Shown one piece after another: positions 44,616 to 52,925 of a DNA stretch of 64,000 nucleotides. The notes below the pieces were generated by a model. The model was not told the DNA's origin and did no database searches. It saw only the letters and a list, made by a program, of their open reading frames with translations. The stretch's first letter is position 1. Every line of letters begins with the position of its first letter. Source of the DNA: an uncultured Acetatifactor sp. (GTDB lineage: Bacteria > Bacillota > Clostridia > Lachnospirales > Lachnospiraceae). The stretch lies in assembly GCA_910578995.1 (NCBI GenBank), contig CAJTSY010000007.1:6036-70035 (forward strand), read 5' to 3'. Made by a program: the position numbers and the translations under genes.

Positions 44616-45407
44616 TTGGCATACTTAAAAGAAATTCCCCTTGCCGTTGATGGGGAGAGGGCAGTGCTGTATGTGACGGACGACGCGGCGGCCGGGGAAG
44701 AGCTGCGCAGCCGGGGAGAGGCTGTGATTATCTACCTTCATCCGGAGAACCGGGATCAAGACTTTTCAGGATTTTTGTTTGCGGTGGAAGATCCGGAGGA
44801 GCTGGAGCCTGAATATGTGGAAAGGGCTTACCGCAGGCTGAAGGGGATGCCCTGGAATATTCTGGAGACGGACAGATGCCTGGTGCGGGAGACCATGCCG
44901 GAGGATGTGGAGGCTTTTTACCGGATCTACAGCAATCCGGCCATTACGGAGTACATGGAGGATCTGTATCCGGACAGGGAGCAGGAGAAACGTTACATCC
45001 GGGAATATATTGAAAAAGTCTATACCTTTTTCGGTTTCGGCGTGTGGACGGTGGTGGAGAAGGGAACCGGAGAGGTTATCGGACGTGCGGGCTTTTCCTA
45101 CCGGGAAGGATTTGAAGATCCGGAACTGGGGTTTATCATCGGAGTACCCTGGCAGCGGCAGGGATATGCGTGGGAGGTCTGCAGGGCGGTGTTGGCCTAT
45201 GCTTCGGCGGCCCTGGAATTTCATAAAGTGCAGGCTCTGGTGGAGACGGAGAATCTCCCGTCTCTGAAACTGTGCGAACGGCTGGGATTCCGGCGCCATT
45301 CCCTTGTAACTTTAAACGGCAGGAGCCATTATCTTCTTTTTCTGACCGAATTTGCCGGGGAAGCCGAAAGTCAGGCAGTCCCGGCAACGGGGGAGGATTT
45401 CGGATGA
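44616..45407 (+). CDS. GNAT-family N-acetyltransferase
   Basis: Acetyl-CoA-dependent acetyltransferase of the RimJ/RimL type, substrate unknown. 263 residues: an N-terminal part (about 1-85) of unrecognised fold with an acidic 'VEDPEELEPEYVERAYRR' helix, then the GNAT domain (about 88-250) with 'TDRCLVRETMPEDVEAF', 'ELGFIIGVPWQRQGYAWEV' (acetyl-CoA loop) and 'VETENLPSLKLCERLGFRR'. The start is TTG 44616, with GGGAAGTGG before it. The added N-terminal half is not part of a standard GNAT protein. Confidence 0.82.
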   Translation: MAYLKEIPLAVDGERAVLYVTDDAAAGEELRSRGEAVIIYLHPENRDQDFSGFLFAVEDPEELEPEYVERAYRRLKGMPWNILETDRCLVRETMPEDVEAFYRIYSNPAITEYMEDLYPDREQEKRYIREYIEKVYTFFGFGVWTVVEKGTGEVIGRAGFSYREGFEDPELGFIIGVPWQRQGYAWEVCRAVLAYASAALEFHKVQALVETENLPSLKLCERLGFRRHSLVTLNGRSHYLLFLTEFAGEAESQAVPATGEDFG

Positions 45408-45544
45408 ATGTCAGGAACAAGGCACCCAGGCCGGGAAGATTGTCTCCACAGGGGGAGGCTTCCGGAAAAATCCCTGGAAATAAGGCATCCGGCCCGGATG
45501 AACGGGCCCCAGTCTGGAATTCGGAGGGGACGGGAAAAAGAACA

Positions 45545-45590
45545 GGGGCTGCCCCGCTGCGCATGTCTGCGCCTGCGGGACAGCCCCTTT
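45545..45590. terminator. Bidirectional hairpin between GNAT and hflC genes
   Basis: GGGGCTG (45545-45551) pairs with CAGCCCC (45581-45587), and an inner CCCGC/GCGGG helix extends it. TTT follows on the plus strand and CTTTTT a few bases on along the minus strand. Confidence 0.75.
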
Positions 45591-45602
45591 ACGCCATGTC
45601 TG

Positions 45603-46475
45603 TCATCGGTTTCCGTAGAAAATCTGTGCGATGGGAGAGTCCGGGGAAAGGATCACGGTTTTATTTCCGCCCGTCATGGAATTCTTCAGGGCGTCAAGAC
45701 TTCTCACAAAGGAATAAAATTCCTGCCTGGATTCATCATTGTAGGCCTCGGAGAGGATCCGCATATACTCGGCCTCGCCCTCTGATACCAGAATGGCGGC
45801 TTCCTTGTCTGCCTCAGAGAGGAGGACGGTGACTTCCTTGTCAGTGGTATTCCGGATGATCTGCGCCTCTGAACTTCCCTCCGCGGTATAGGTGGCGGCA
45901 ATATTGTCGCGCTCGGAGATCATGCGTTCATACACGGCGGCTTTGTTGTCCCCCGGGAGGTCCAGTTTTTTGGTCTCAAAGGACAGCAGGGCGATGCCGT
46001 ACTGGTCAAGGGAATTTCCGATATTGGCCAGGATGGCAGCGGACAGTTCCCCGTCCCTTCCGGAAATCACGTCATCCTGGGTGGTGCTGCTGATGACGTT
46101 CTTGGTGGAATTGTACACAATGACATCGAGCCTTCCCTCCGCATTGGTGATGGAGGAATTCAGGGTCTGGGCAAATTTCTGGGGATCCGCAATCTTCCAC
46201 AGGATGTAGCTGTCGCAGATCATGGTCTTCTTGTCGCTGGTGATGACGTCGGAGGAAGGCAGATCGTACAGCAGCACCTGTTTTGGCAGCTTATCCACGC
46301 TCTGGATAAAGGGAACCTTGAAACTGATGCCGGCCTGTGCTACCACATGGTCGATCTTTCCGAACTGACGGATCAGGCTGTATTCGTTTTCCTGGGTAAC
46401 CACAATGCTGGACAGTCCCGTGATGAGGGCGGCCAGTACCACAACAATCAGGGCAATTTTTTTCACGGCTTTCAT
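45603..46475 (-). CDS. hflC: Protease modulator HflC
   Basis: SPFH-domain membrane protein that, with HflK, surrounds FtsH and modulates its proteolysis (known from E. coli). 290 residues: N-terminal helix (about 7-26), 'VVTQENEYSLIRQFGKIDHV' and 'GISFKVPFIQSVDKL' of the SPFH domain, then a long helical region with 'AAYVYERMISERDNIAATYTAEG'-like sequence rich in Ala/Glu. It sits 39 bases after hflK and ends at a terminator-like hairpin. Confidence 0.92.
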   Translation of the reverse strand: MKAVKKIALIVVVLAALITGLSSIVVTQENEYSLIRQFGKIDHVVAQAGISFKVPFIQSVDKLPKQVLLYDLPSSDVITSDKKTMICDSYILWKIADPQKFAQTLNSSITNAEGRLDVIVYNSTKNVISSTTQDDVISGRDGELSAAILANIGNSLDQYGIALLSFETKKLDLPGDNKAAVYERMISERDNIAATYTAEGSSEAQIIRNTTDKEVTVLLSEADKEAAILVSEGEAEYMRILSEAYNDESRQEFYSFVRSLDALKNSMTGGNKTVILSPDSPIAQIFYGNR

Positions 46476-46514
46476 AGATACACCTCCTGGTTTCTATTTG
46501 GGGTTATAGTCTGT

Positions 46515-47591
46515 TTAAGGCTGGGTTTCCGGGACGGGGGTCTCCTCCGGAAGGGATGGGGGAGCCGCTGTTTCACCGCTGTTTTCCGCGGAGGCGCCGT
46601 CACTGCCTCCGGTGAAGGAATCCAGGGGATAGATGGTCTGCATGTTGCCCCCGGATCCCTCTATGACCACCTTCAGGCCTGGCAGCACATTTTCCATTGC
46701 TTCGTAAAACATTCTCTGCTTGGTGATCACCGGATTTTTGATATATTCCGCATACATGGCGCTAAAGCGGGCCACCTGGGCGGTCGCCTCGTTGATCCGC
46801 TCCATCTTCCGGGCTTCCGCGTCCTTGATGATGCCGTCCGCCTGGGCCTGGGCGGAGGGGAGCTGTTCATTGCGGTATTTGTTGGCGTTGTTCAGCGCCG
46901 TCTCCTTGCCCTGCTTTGCCGATTCCACGGCCTTGAAGGCTTCCATGACTTCCACAGTGGGAGGCTCGGAATCCTGGATGGTGATATTTACCAGCTGGAT
47001 GCCGATGTCCTGCTCTGCCAGGCGGTTCAGGATCATTTCCCGGATGGAGGACTGGATTTCATTTTTTCCTGTGGTCAGCACATCGTCCACGGGATAGCTG
47101 CCGATTACGGTACGGATACAGCTCTGGCTGATGTTCTTCAGGATGTTCAGGGGATCCCTGGAAGCGAACATGGCCTTTACCGGATCGCTGTAACGGTATT
47201 CCACATAGAAATCAACGTCTATAAAATTAAAGTCGGAAGTGATCATCAGGGATTCCTCTTCGTTTAGCTCATTGCTCTCCGTGTCATAGCCGATGGAAAA
47301 TCCCTGGATGGTGGTATTCACCTTCCTGACCTGCTGGATAAAGGGTATTTTGAAATGAAGTCCCGGATCCGTCACCGCCTGGGCCTTTCCTAACGTGATC
47401 AGCACCGCCTGCTCCTGCTCCTTGATCTCATAGGCGGAATTCAGCCCCAGGATAGCGATTATAACGGCCAGCACCGCTATCGCCCCGATTTTGCCCGCGG
47501 GACCTTTTTTGGACGGGCCGCCCTTTTTTTCCCGGCTGCCGTCCACTGTCTCAAAACCATTTACAAAATTGCGAAAAGAACCGCTTCCCAT
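46515..47591 (-). CDS. hflK: Protease modulator HflK
   Basis: Partner of HflC in the FtsH-modulating complex. 358 residues: short cytoplasmic lead, a membrane helix (about 35-54), SPFH domain ('IKEQEQAVLITLGKAQAV', 'GLHFKIPFIQQVRKVNTT', 'DVDFYVEYRYSDPVKAMF'), a long helix, and a Pro/Glu/Ser-rich tail (about 325-358). ATG 47591 lies seven bases after GGAGG, so I prefer it to a GTG two codons upstream. hflK and hflC form one operon under the promoter at 47639-47667. Confidence 0.92.
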   Translation of the reverse strand: MGSGSFRNFVNGFETVDGSREKKGGPSKKGPAGKIGAIAVLAVIIAILGLNSAYEIKEQEQAVLITLGKAQAVTDPGLHFKIPFIQQVRKVNTTIQGFSIGYDTESNELNEEESLMITSDFNFIDVDFYVEYRYSDPVKAMFASRDPLNILKNISQSCIRTVIGSYPVDDVLTTGKNEIQSSIREMILNRLAEQDIGIQLVNITIQDSEPPTVEVMEAFKAVESAKQGKETALNNANKYRNEQLPSAQAQADGIIKDAEARKMERINEATAQVARFSAMYAEYIKNPVITKQRMFYEAMENVLPGLKVVIEGSGGNMQTIYPLDSFTGGSDGASAENSGETAAPPSLPEETPVPETQP

Positions 47592-47638
47592 ATACACACC
47601 TCCTGCATTCTTTTTCCCATTGTTTTCAGGTTGAGAAT

Positions 47639-47667
47639 ATCATACTCTCATTCCCGGGAAAAGGCAA
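47639..47667 (-). promoter_or_regulatory. Promoter of hflKC
   Basis: Minus strand: TTGCCT (47667-47662), 17-base spacer, TATGAT (47644-47639), about 50 bases before hflK. The 304-base gap to the next gene holds only this and the divergent promoter. Confidence 0.55.
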
Positions 47668-47770
47668 CAAATATTATCGCACTATATGCGGAGGTAACGT
47701 GCTTGCGGAAACCTTCGAAGCATATGCCTTTAAGTTTATTGAAAAATAAGGTTATTTTTTGCAGTAAGTA

Positions 47771-47779
47771 TGATATAAT
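47771..47779 (+). promoter_or_regulatory. Extended -10 promoter of the DUF4358-MBOAT-DHHW operon
   Basis: TGATATAAT (TATAAT at 47774-47779 with TGn extension) and a weak -35, about 115 bases before the lipoprotein start. Confidence 0.45.
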
Positions 47780-47895
47780 GACTTTGTTTCATGCAGGTGT
47801 CCCGGGGAGGCTTTTTTGGCAGAAAGCAGTGTATCCTTTATGAAAATGGGGCAGACTGTAGAGACAGCGTAAATTATTTCAGGAGGAGACTTATT

Positions 47896-48615
47896 ATGAA
47901 AAAAATGTTTTTGTACCTGTGCGTCGGGGCTGCGGTTCTGAGTCTGTCGGCATGCGGCAAGGCAGGCCGGGAGGAGGGAAGCTCCCAGGAGCAGGGCAGT
48001 GAATCGGGCAGCCAGGAGCAGCCGGGCGCCGGGGATGAGAGCACCCAGGAGGGTACCGGGGATGACAGCCAGGAGGGTATCGGGGATGACGGCCAGTCGG
48101 GAGCCGGGGACGGCAGTCTGGAGGACGGACAGGTTCCGGAGACCCCCGAGGGCTGGAGCGAGGAAATGCAGGGGATGAGGGATGCGGTTGTAGAAGCGCT
48201 GGGTCAGGAGAATTACTGGCCGGACATGCCTGTTGATGCCCAGATGCTGGAGATGTTTTACGGGATTACATCCGATATGTACGAGGACTATATGGCCGAG
48301 ACGCCCATGATCAGCGCAAATGTGGATGCCCTGGTGATCATCCGGGCAGCTGATGACAAGGCGGACGGGGTGGAGGAAGCCCTGAAGGCCTACCGGGAGG
48401 CAAATGTGAACGATACCATGCAGTATCCCCAGAATGTGGGCAAGATCCAGGCGTCCCAGGTGGAACGGATAGGCTCTTATGTTGTCTTCGTACAGCTGGG
48501 GGGATTTGCCATTGAGGCAGAATCGGAGGAAGAGGTGATTGCCCAGTGCCAGGAGGCCAACAGTCTGGCCCTGGATACGATTCGCGAAAAAATTGAAGGT
48601 TCTGCGGGAAACTGA
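47896..48615 (+). CDS. DUF4358 lipoprotein
   Basis: Surface lipoprotein of 239 residues: signal peptide with lipobox LSAC (Cys20), an acidic Gly/Ser/Glu/Asp linker (about 24-85) with short GDDSQEG-type repeats, then a DUF4358 domain (about 110-235: 'DAQMLEMFYGITSDMYEDY', 'NVDALVIIRAADDKADGV', 'RIGSYVVFVQLGG'). GGAGGAG precedes the ATG. It lies 54 bases before the MBOAT gene and probably works with it; DUF4358 proteins often stand in this place in Lachnospiraceae. Its role is unknown. Confidence 0.8.
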   Translation: MKKMFLYLCVGAAVLSLSACGKAGREEGSSQEQGSESGSQEQPGAGDESTQEGTGDDSQEGIGDDGQSGAGDGSLEDGQVPETPEGWSEEMQGMRDAVVEALGQENYWPDMPVDAQMLEMFYGITSDMYEDYMAETPMISANVDALVIIRAADDKADGVEEALKAYREANVNDTMQYPQNVGKIQASQVERIGSYVVFVQLGGFAIEAESEEEVIAQCQEANSLALDTIREKIEGSAGN

Positions 48616-48669
48616 CGGGGCCGAAAGCAGCGGCGCCCAAAGGCGTTCCCTGCAAAGGAGAGAAATGAG

Positions 48670-50082
48670 ATGGTATTCAGCAGCGTAGTATTTCTGTTCC
48701 GCTTCTTGCCTTTGTTTTTTATCCTGTATTATTTGATTCCCGGGAGGATGAAGAATGTTATCCTCTTTTTGGGGAGCCTTCTTTTCTATGCATGGGGGGA
48801 GCCGGTGTATGTGCTGCTGATGCTGTTTTCCACAGTGGCGGACTATGTTCACGGACGGCTGTTGGAGCGGTTCAGGGGCAGGGGGGCGGCAAGGGTGATC
48901 CTGCTGTCCTCGGTGCTGATCAACCTGTCCCTGCTGTGCTTTTTCAAGTACGGGGACTTCCTGGTTGGGACGGTGAACGGGATGTTTGGCACGAATCTGG
49001 CGCCCCTCAACCTGCCCCTTCCCATCGGCATCTCCTTCTACACCTTTCAGACCATGTCCTACACCATCGACGTGTACCGGGGGGAGGCGGGGGTACAGAG
49101 GAACCTGTTGGACTTCGGGGTGTATGTGGCCATGTTTCCACAGCTGATCGCAGGACCTATTGTGAAATACCGGGATGTGGAGAGCAGGCTTCATAACCGG
49201 CCGGTGGACCTGGTCTCGGTGAGCGGCGGCATGAAGCGCTTCTGCACAGGCCTGGCGAAGAAGGTTCTCCTGGCGAACCAGCTGGGGGAACTGTGGGTGC
49301 TTGTGTCGGAAAGGAACCTGGGGGAGATAAGCGTCCTCACTGCATGGATCGGAATCGCAGCCTTTGGGTTCCAGATCTACTTTGACTTCTCCGGCTATTC
49401 CGATATGGCCATCGGCCTGGGGGAAATGCTGGGATTCCGGTTTCCGGAGAACTTTCACTACCCTTACATTTCCCGGTCGGTTACGGAGTTCTGGCGCAGA
49501 TGGCATATTTCCCTTGGGAGCTGGTTTCGGGAATACGTCTATATTCCCCTGGGGGGTAACCGGAAGGGCATCTGCAGGCAGCTGCTCAACATTTTTGCCG
49601 TGTGGATGCTCACGGGCATCTGGCATGGGGCCGGATGGAATTTTCTGTTCTGGGGACTGTGGTTCGCCCTTGCGCTGATGCTTGAAAAACTGTTTCTGGG
49701 AAAAGTCCTGTCCTGGCTTCCGGGGGGCGTGGGCGTTGTCTACACTCTGCTGGTGGTATTTGTGGGATGGGTGCTGTTCGCCCTGGAGGCGCCGGGCAGA
49801 ATCTGGGGATATCTGATGGTCATGGCGGGGATGGGCAGAAATCTGGTGGACGGGGAAGCTTTGTACCTGTGCGGGCAGTATGCGGTTCTGTTTGGAATCG
49901 CCCTGCTGGCTTCCACGCCCCTTGCTGCCGGGGTGGCAGGGAGGCTGCGCAGATCCCGGACTGGCTGGGCCATTGCGCTGTACCGTTTCGGGGAGAAGGT
50001 GATTCCGGCGGCGCTGCTGATTCTGGCCGTGGCGGGAATCGTGGATGCCTCTTACAATCCGTTCCTGTATTTCCGCTTTTAG
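48670..50082 (+). CDS. MBOAT-family O-acyltransferase (AlgI/DltB-like)
   Basis: Polytopic membrane enzyme that moves an acyl group, usually acetyl, across the membrane onto a surface polymer. 470 residues with about 11 helices. MBOAT marks: 'VVFLFRFLPLFFILYYL', 'PIGISFYTFQTMSYTIDVYR', 'AGPIVKYRDVESRL', 'FDFSGYSDMAIGLG', 'EFWRRWHISLGSWFREYVYI', and the catalytic His in 'GIWHGAGWNFLFWG'. The downstream DHHW protein is the usual acceptor-side partner, so the three genes look like one O-acylation unit. The polymer is not identified. Confidence 0.93.
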   Translation: MVFSSVVFLFRFLPLFFILYYLIPGRMKNVILFLGSLLFYAWGEPVYVLLMLFSTVADYVHGRLLERFRGRGAARVILLSSVLINLSLLCFFKYGDFLVGTVNGMFGTNLAPLNLPLPIGISFYTFQTMSYTIDVYRGEAGVQRNLLDFGVYVAMFPQLIAGPIVKYRDVESRLHNRPVDLVSVSGGMKRFCTGLAKKVLLANQLGELWVLVSERNLGEISVLTAWIGIAAFGFQIYFDFSGYSDMAIGLGEMLGFRFPENFHYPYISRSVTEFWRRWHISLGSWFREYVYIPLGGNRKGICRQLLNIFAVWMLTGIWHGAGWNFLFWGLWFALALMLEKLFLGKVLSWLPGGVGVVYTLLVVFVGWVLFALEAPGRIWGYLMVMAGMGRNLVDGEALYLCGQYAVLFGIALLASTPLAAGVAGRLRRSRTGWAIALYRFGEKVIPAALLILAVAGIVDASYNPFLYFRF

Positions 50083-50099
50083 GCCGGGGGAGTTTATAT

Positions 50100-51221
50100 A
50101 TGAACGAAAAGAGAAGCGCTTTTTACACAGTGCTGTTACTGTCAGCCATTATACTTGTCTTTACTTTTGCGGACCTGATCCGGGGAGACCGCGTTTTTTC
50201 CGACATGGAAAATAAGGTCCTGGCCCGGAAACCGGATTTCTCATGGGAATCGCTGATGGAGGGAAGCTATACCGGAAAATACGAAACCTATCTCACGGAG
50301 CAGTTTGTGGGTCGGGATAAGTGGATTGCCGTCAAAACGTATATGGATATAGTCCTGCAGAAAAAGGAGATTAACGGGGTATACCTGGGGGCGGGGGATT
50401 ATCTTATCGAACAGCATCTGCCGGAAGCGTATTCTTCCGTACAGGAGACCAAAAAACTGGTCATGCTGGACAGGCTGGTGAGGGAATGGGATGCGCGGGT
50501 GATGATGGTGCCCACCGCCGATACCATTCTCAGTGATAAGATGCCTTTTCACGCTCCTTACTATGACCAGGAGGCCTTTCTGGAGCGGGTCCGGCAGCAG
50601 ATCGGCGAGGAACACTACATCGACGTGTACTCTGTACTGAGCCGGCACAGGGAGGAAGAAATCTATTACCGTACGGACCACCACTGGACTACACTGGGGG
50701 CGTACTACGGCTATCTTGCCTGGATGGGGGCTGTTGGGGAGACGGGGGAGTATTATGATGCCGCCTCCATGGAGACGGTGGCGGAGGATTTCCTTGGAAC
50801 GCTGCACTCCAAGGTGAATTTCAATACAAAGGCGGACGTCATCCGTTATTTTCCGGAGACTGCCCGGTGGCCTGTGACGGTGACCTACGACCTGAGGGAT
50901 ACCAGGGATACCTGTTATGAGGAATCTTATCTGGAGACGAAGAACAAATACGGTTTTTTCCTGGATGATAATCACGGGTTCGTAGACATCCAGACGGAGT
51001 GCCGGAATGGAAAAACCCTGTTTGTGATTAAGGATTCCTATGCAAACTGCTTTATTCCGCTGCTGATTCCGCATTATGAGCGGATCGGCGTGATGGACCT
51101 GCGGTATTTTAACGGGAGATTATTCCGTTTTATGGAGGAATACAGGCCGGAGGATGGCATGGATGTGCTGGTGATGTACAACTGCATCCATTTTCTGGAG
51201 GATTTCGCCTATCTGGAGTGA
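50100..51221 (+). CDS. DHHW-family (AlgJ/AlgX-like) acyl-transfer partner
   Basis: Membrane-anchored SGNH-like protein that accepts acyl groups from the MBOAT enzyme and places them on the polymer (by analogy with AlgX/AlgJ and PatB). 373 residues: N-terminal membrane helix (about 8-27), the name-giving motif in 'YYRTDHHWTTLGAYYGY' (about residue 185-200) with Asp/His catalytic residues, and a Ser in 'FVIKDSYANCFIPLL'. The ATG at 50100 follows the MBOAT stop by 17 bases with GGGGGAG between. Confidence 0.87.
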   Translation: MNEKRSAFYTVLLLSAIILVFTFADLIRGDRVFSDMENKVLARKPDFSWESLMEGSYTGKYETYLTEQFVGRDKWIAVKTYMDIVLQKKEINGVYLGAGDYLIEQHLPEAYSSVQETKKLVMLDRLVREWDARVMMVPTADTILSDKMPFHAPYYDQEAFLERVRQQIGEEHYIDVYSVLSRHREEEIYYRTDHHWTTLGAYYGYLAWMGAVGETGEYYDAASMETVAEDFLGTLHSKVNFNTKADVIRYFPETARWPVTVTYDLRDTRDTCYEESYLETKNKYGFFLDDNHGFVDIQTECRNGKTLFVIKDSYANCFIPLLIPHYERIGVMDLRYFNGRLFRFMEEYRPEDGMDVLVMYNCIHFLEDFAYLE

Positions 51222-51254
51222 GGATACTTATATAAAAGGGACAGGAGAGATAAA

Positions 51255-51914
51255 ATGCAGGCAGTGGTTTTTGATATGGACGGCGTTCTTTTTGACACGG
51301 AAGTTGTGTGCATGAAAGCGTGGATGGCAGTGGCGGAGAAAAACGGACTGCCGGATATGGAGACGGTTTTTCCCAGGTGCATCGGCCTGAATTCCAATGA
51401 CAGCAGGCAGATTGTGAGGGAGGCCTACGGGGAAGGGTTCGACTATCCTGCCTTCCGGCAGGAGGCGGCGGTCTGGCTCCAGGAATACCTGCGGCGAAAC
51501 GGGCTTCCCATAAAGCCGGGGGTCCGGGAAATCCTGGAGTGGCTTAAGGGTTCCGGGTACATAGTGGGGCTGGCGTCCTCCACCAGGAGTTCCTCTGTTT
51601 TCACCTATCTGGACCGGGCCGGGATGCGGGAGTATTTTCAGACAGTGGTGACAGGGGACATGGTGGAGCATTCCAAGCCCCGTCCTGATATTTACCTGAT
51701 GGCCTGCGGCAGGCTTGGGGTGGAACCGGGACAGGCTTATGCAATTGAGGATTCTCCCAACGGAATCCGCTCCGCCCACGCTGCGGGAATGCGGCCAATT
51801 ATGGTGCCGGACATGATAGCGCCGGATGAGGAAATGCGGCGGCTGAGCGTAATCATACGAAAGGACCTGAGGGAGGTACTTTGCTATCTGCAGCAGGGGA
51901 AGGGAAATGCGTAA
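51255..51914 (+). CDS. HAD-family phosphatase (beta-phosphoglucomutase-like)
   Basis: Predicted sugar-phosphate phosphatase or mutase. 219 residues: nucleophile loop 'FDMDGVLFDTE', cap domain (about 15-90), 'LASSTRSS', 'HSKPRPDIYLMA' and 'IEDSPNGIRSAHAAGM'. These are the four HAD motifs in order. GGAGAG precedes the ATG. Only the start of rsmA separates it from the next gene (two-base gap), so they are co-transcribed. The exact substrate cannot be read from the sequence. Confidence 0.88.
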   Translation: MQAVVFDMDGVLFDTEVVCMKAWMAVAEKNGLPDMETVFPRCIGLNSNDSRQIVREAYGEGFDYPAFRQEAAVWLQEYLRRNGLPIKPGVREILEWLKGSGYIVGLASSTRSSSVFTYLDRAGMREYFQTVVTGDMVEHSKPRPDIYLMACGRLGVEPGQAYAIEDSPNGIRSAHAAGMRPIMVPDMIAPDEEMRRLSVIIRKDLREVLCYLQQGKGNA

Positions 51915-52766
51915 ATGGCGAATCTGGGAATTCCGCAGAATACCATAGAGATTCTGCGCAGACACCATGTGGTGATCCAGAAAAAGTACGGGCAGAATTT
52001 TCTCATTGACACAAGAGTGCTGGACCGGATCATTCAGGCTGCCGGTATCACGCGGGAGGACTGTGTCCTGGAGATTGGCCCCGGACTGGGCACCATGACC
52101 CAGTACCTGGCGGAGCGCGCCGGGGAAGTGGTGGCGGTGGAGATAGACAGGAATCTGATTCCCATTCTGGAGGAGACCCTTGCACCGTACGACAATGTCA
52201 CGGTTATCAACCAGGACATCCTGAAGATGGACATAAGGGGCCTGGCGGAGGAAAGGGGAGGCAGGCCCCTTAAAGTGGTGGCAAACCTGCCCTACTATAT
52301 TACCACTCCCATTATTATGGGATTATTCGAAAAAAACGTGCCCCTGGAGAGTATTACCGTCATGGTGCAGAGGGAAGTGGCGGACCGGATGCAGGCGGGT
52401 CCCGGAACCGGGGATTACGGAGCTCTCTCCCTTGCGGTACAGTATTATGCGAAGCCGGAGATTGTTGCAAATGTGCCGCCAAACTGTTTTATACCCAGGC
52501 CCGGCGTGGGAAGCGCCGTGGTGCGTCTGACCAGATATCACACCCCGCCGGTGCAGGCGGAGGATGAGGAAAAACTGTTCTCCCTGATCAGGGCGGCTTT
52601 TAACCAGCGCCGCAAAACCCTTGCCAACAGCCTGGGGAACGCGCCGGAGCTGGGAATTTCCAGGGAGAGGACAAGGCAGGCGCTGGAAAAGATGGGGCTG
52701 CCCGCCACCGTCAGGGGGGAGGCGCTTAACCTGGAACAGTTTGCCGAGCTGAGCCGTCTGCTTTGA
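51915..52766 (+). CDS. rsmA: 16S rRNA dimethyladenosine transferase (KsgA)
   Basis: Dimethylates A1518 and A1519 near the 3' end of 16S rRNA. 283 residues: 'KKYGQNFLIDTRVLDRII', SAM site 'VLEIGPGLGTMTQYLAE', 'VVAVEIDRNL', 'NLPYYITTPIIMGLFE' (catalytic NLPY), and a helical C-terminal domain with 'FNQRRKTLANSL'. Starts on the base right after the HAD stop codon. Complete. Confidence 0.95.
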   Translation: MANLGIPQNTIEILRRHHVVIQKKYGQNFLIDTRVLDRIIQAAGITREDCVLEIGPGLGTMTQYLAERAGEVVAVEIDRNLIPILEETLAPYDNVTVINQDILKMDIRGLAEERGGRPLKVVANLPYYITTPIIMGLFEKNVPLESITVMVQREVADRMQAGPGTGDYGALSLAVQYYAKPEIVANVPPNCFIPRPGVGSAVVRLTRYHTPPVQAEDEEKLFSLIRAAFNQRRKTLANSLGNAPELGISRERTRQALEKMGLPATVRGEALNLEQFAELSRLL

Positions 52767-52925
52767 CATCGTTTTTTCTGCGTATTTGGCATGCAGTCTG
52801 GAACGATTATTCGCAATTTCTTTTTGACATATGCAAGACTGTTATGTTACACTAGCAAGTAAGACTGGGCGCTGTATGCGAGACGGATTTCCGGTTGTTT
52901 TTACCAGAAGAGGGAGCGGATTACG

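Noticed and set aside
45408..45785. Plus-strand frame starting right after the GNAT stop
   Set aside because: It runs through a strong terminator-like hairpin and into the 3' end of hflC on the other strand; the product has no recognisable composition.
47752..49626. 624-codon minus-strand frame
   Set aside because: Antisense to the DUF4358 lipoprotein and MBOAT genes, which both have family motifs; product is His/Pro-rich as expected for a shadow frame.
49767..50099. In-frame extension upstream of the DHHW gene
   Set aside because: It overlaps the MBOAT coding region; GGGGGAG before ATG 50100 and the N-terminal membrane helix support the shorter start.
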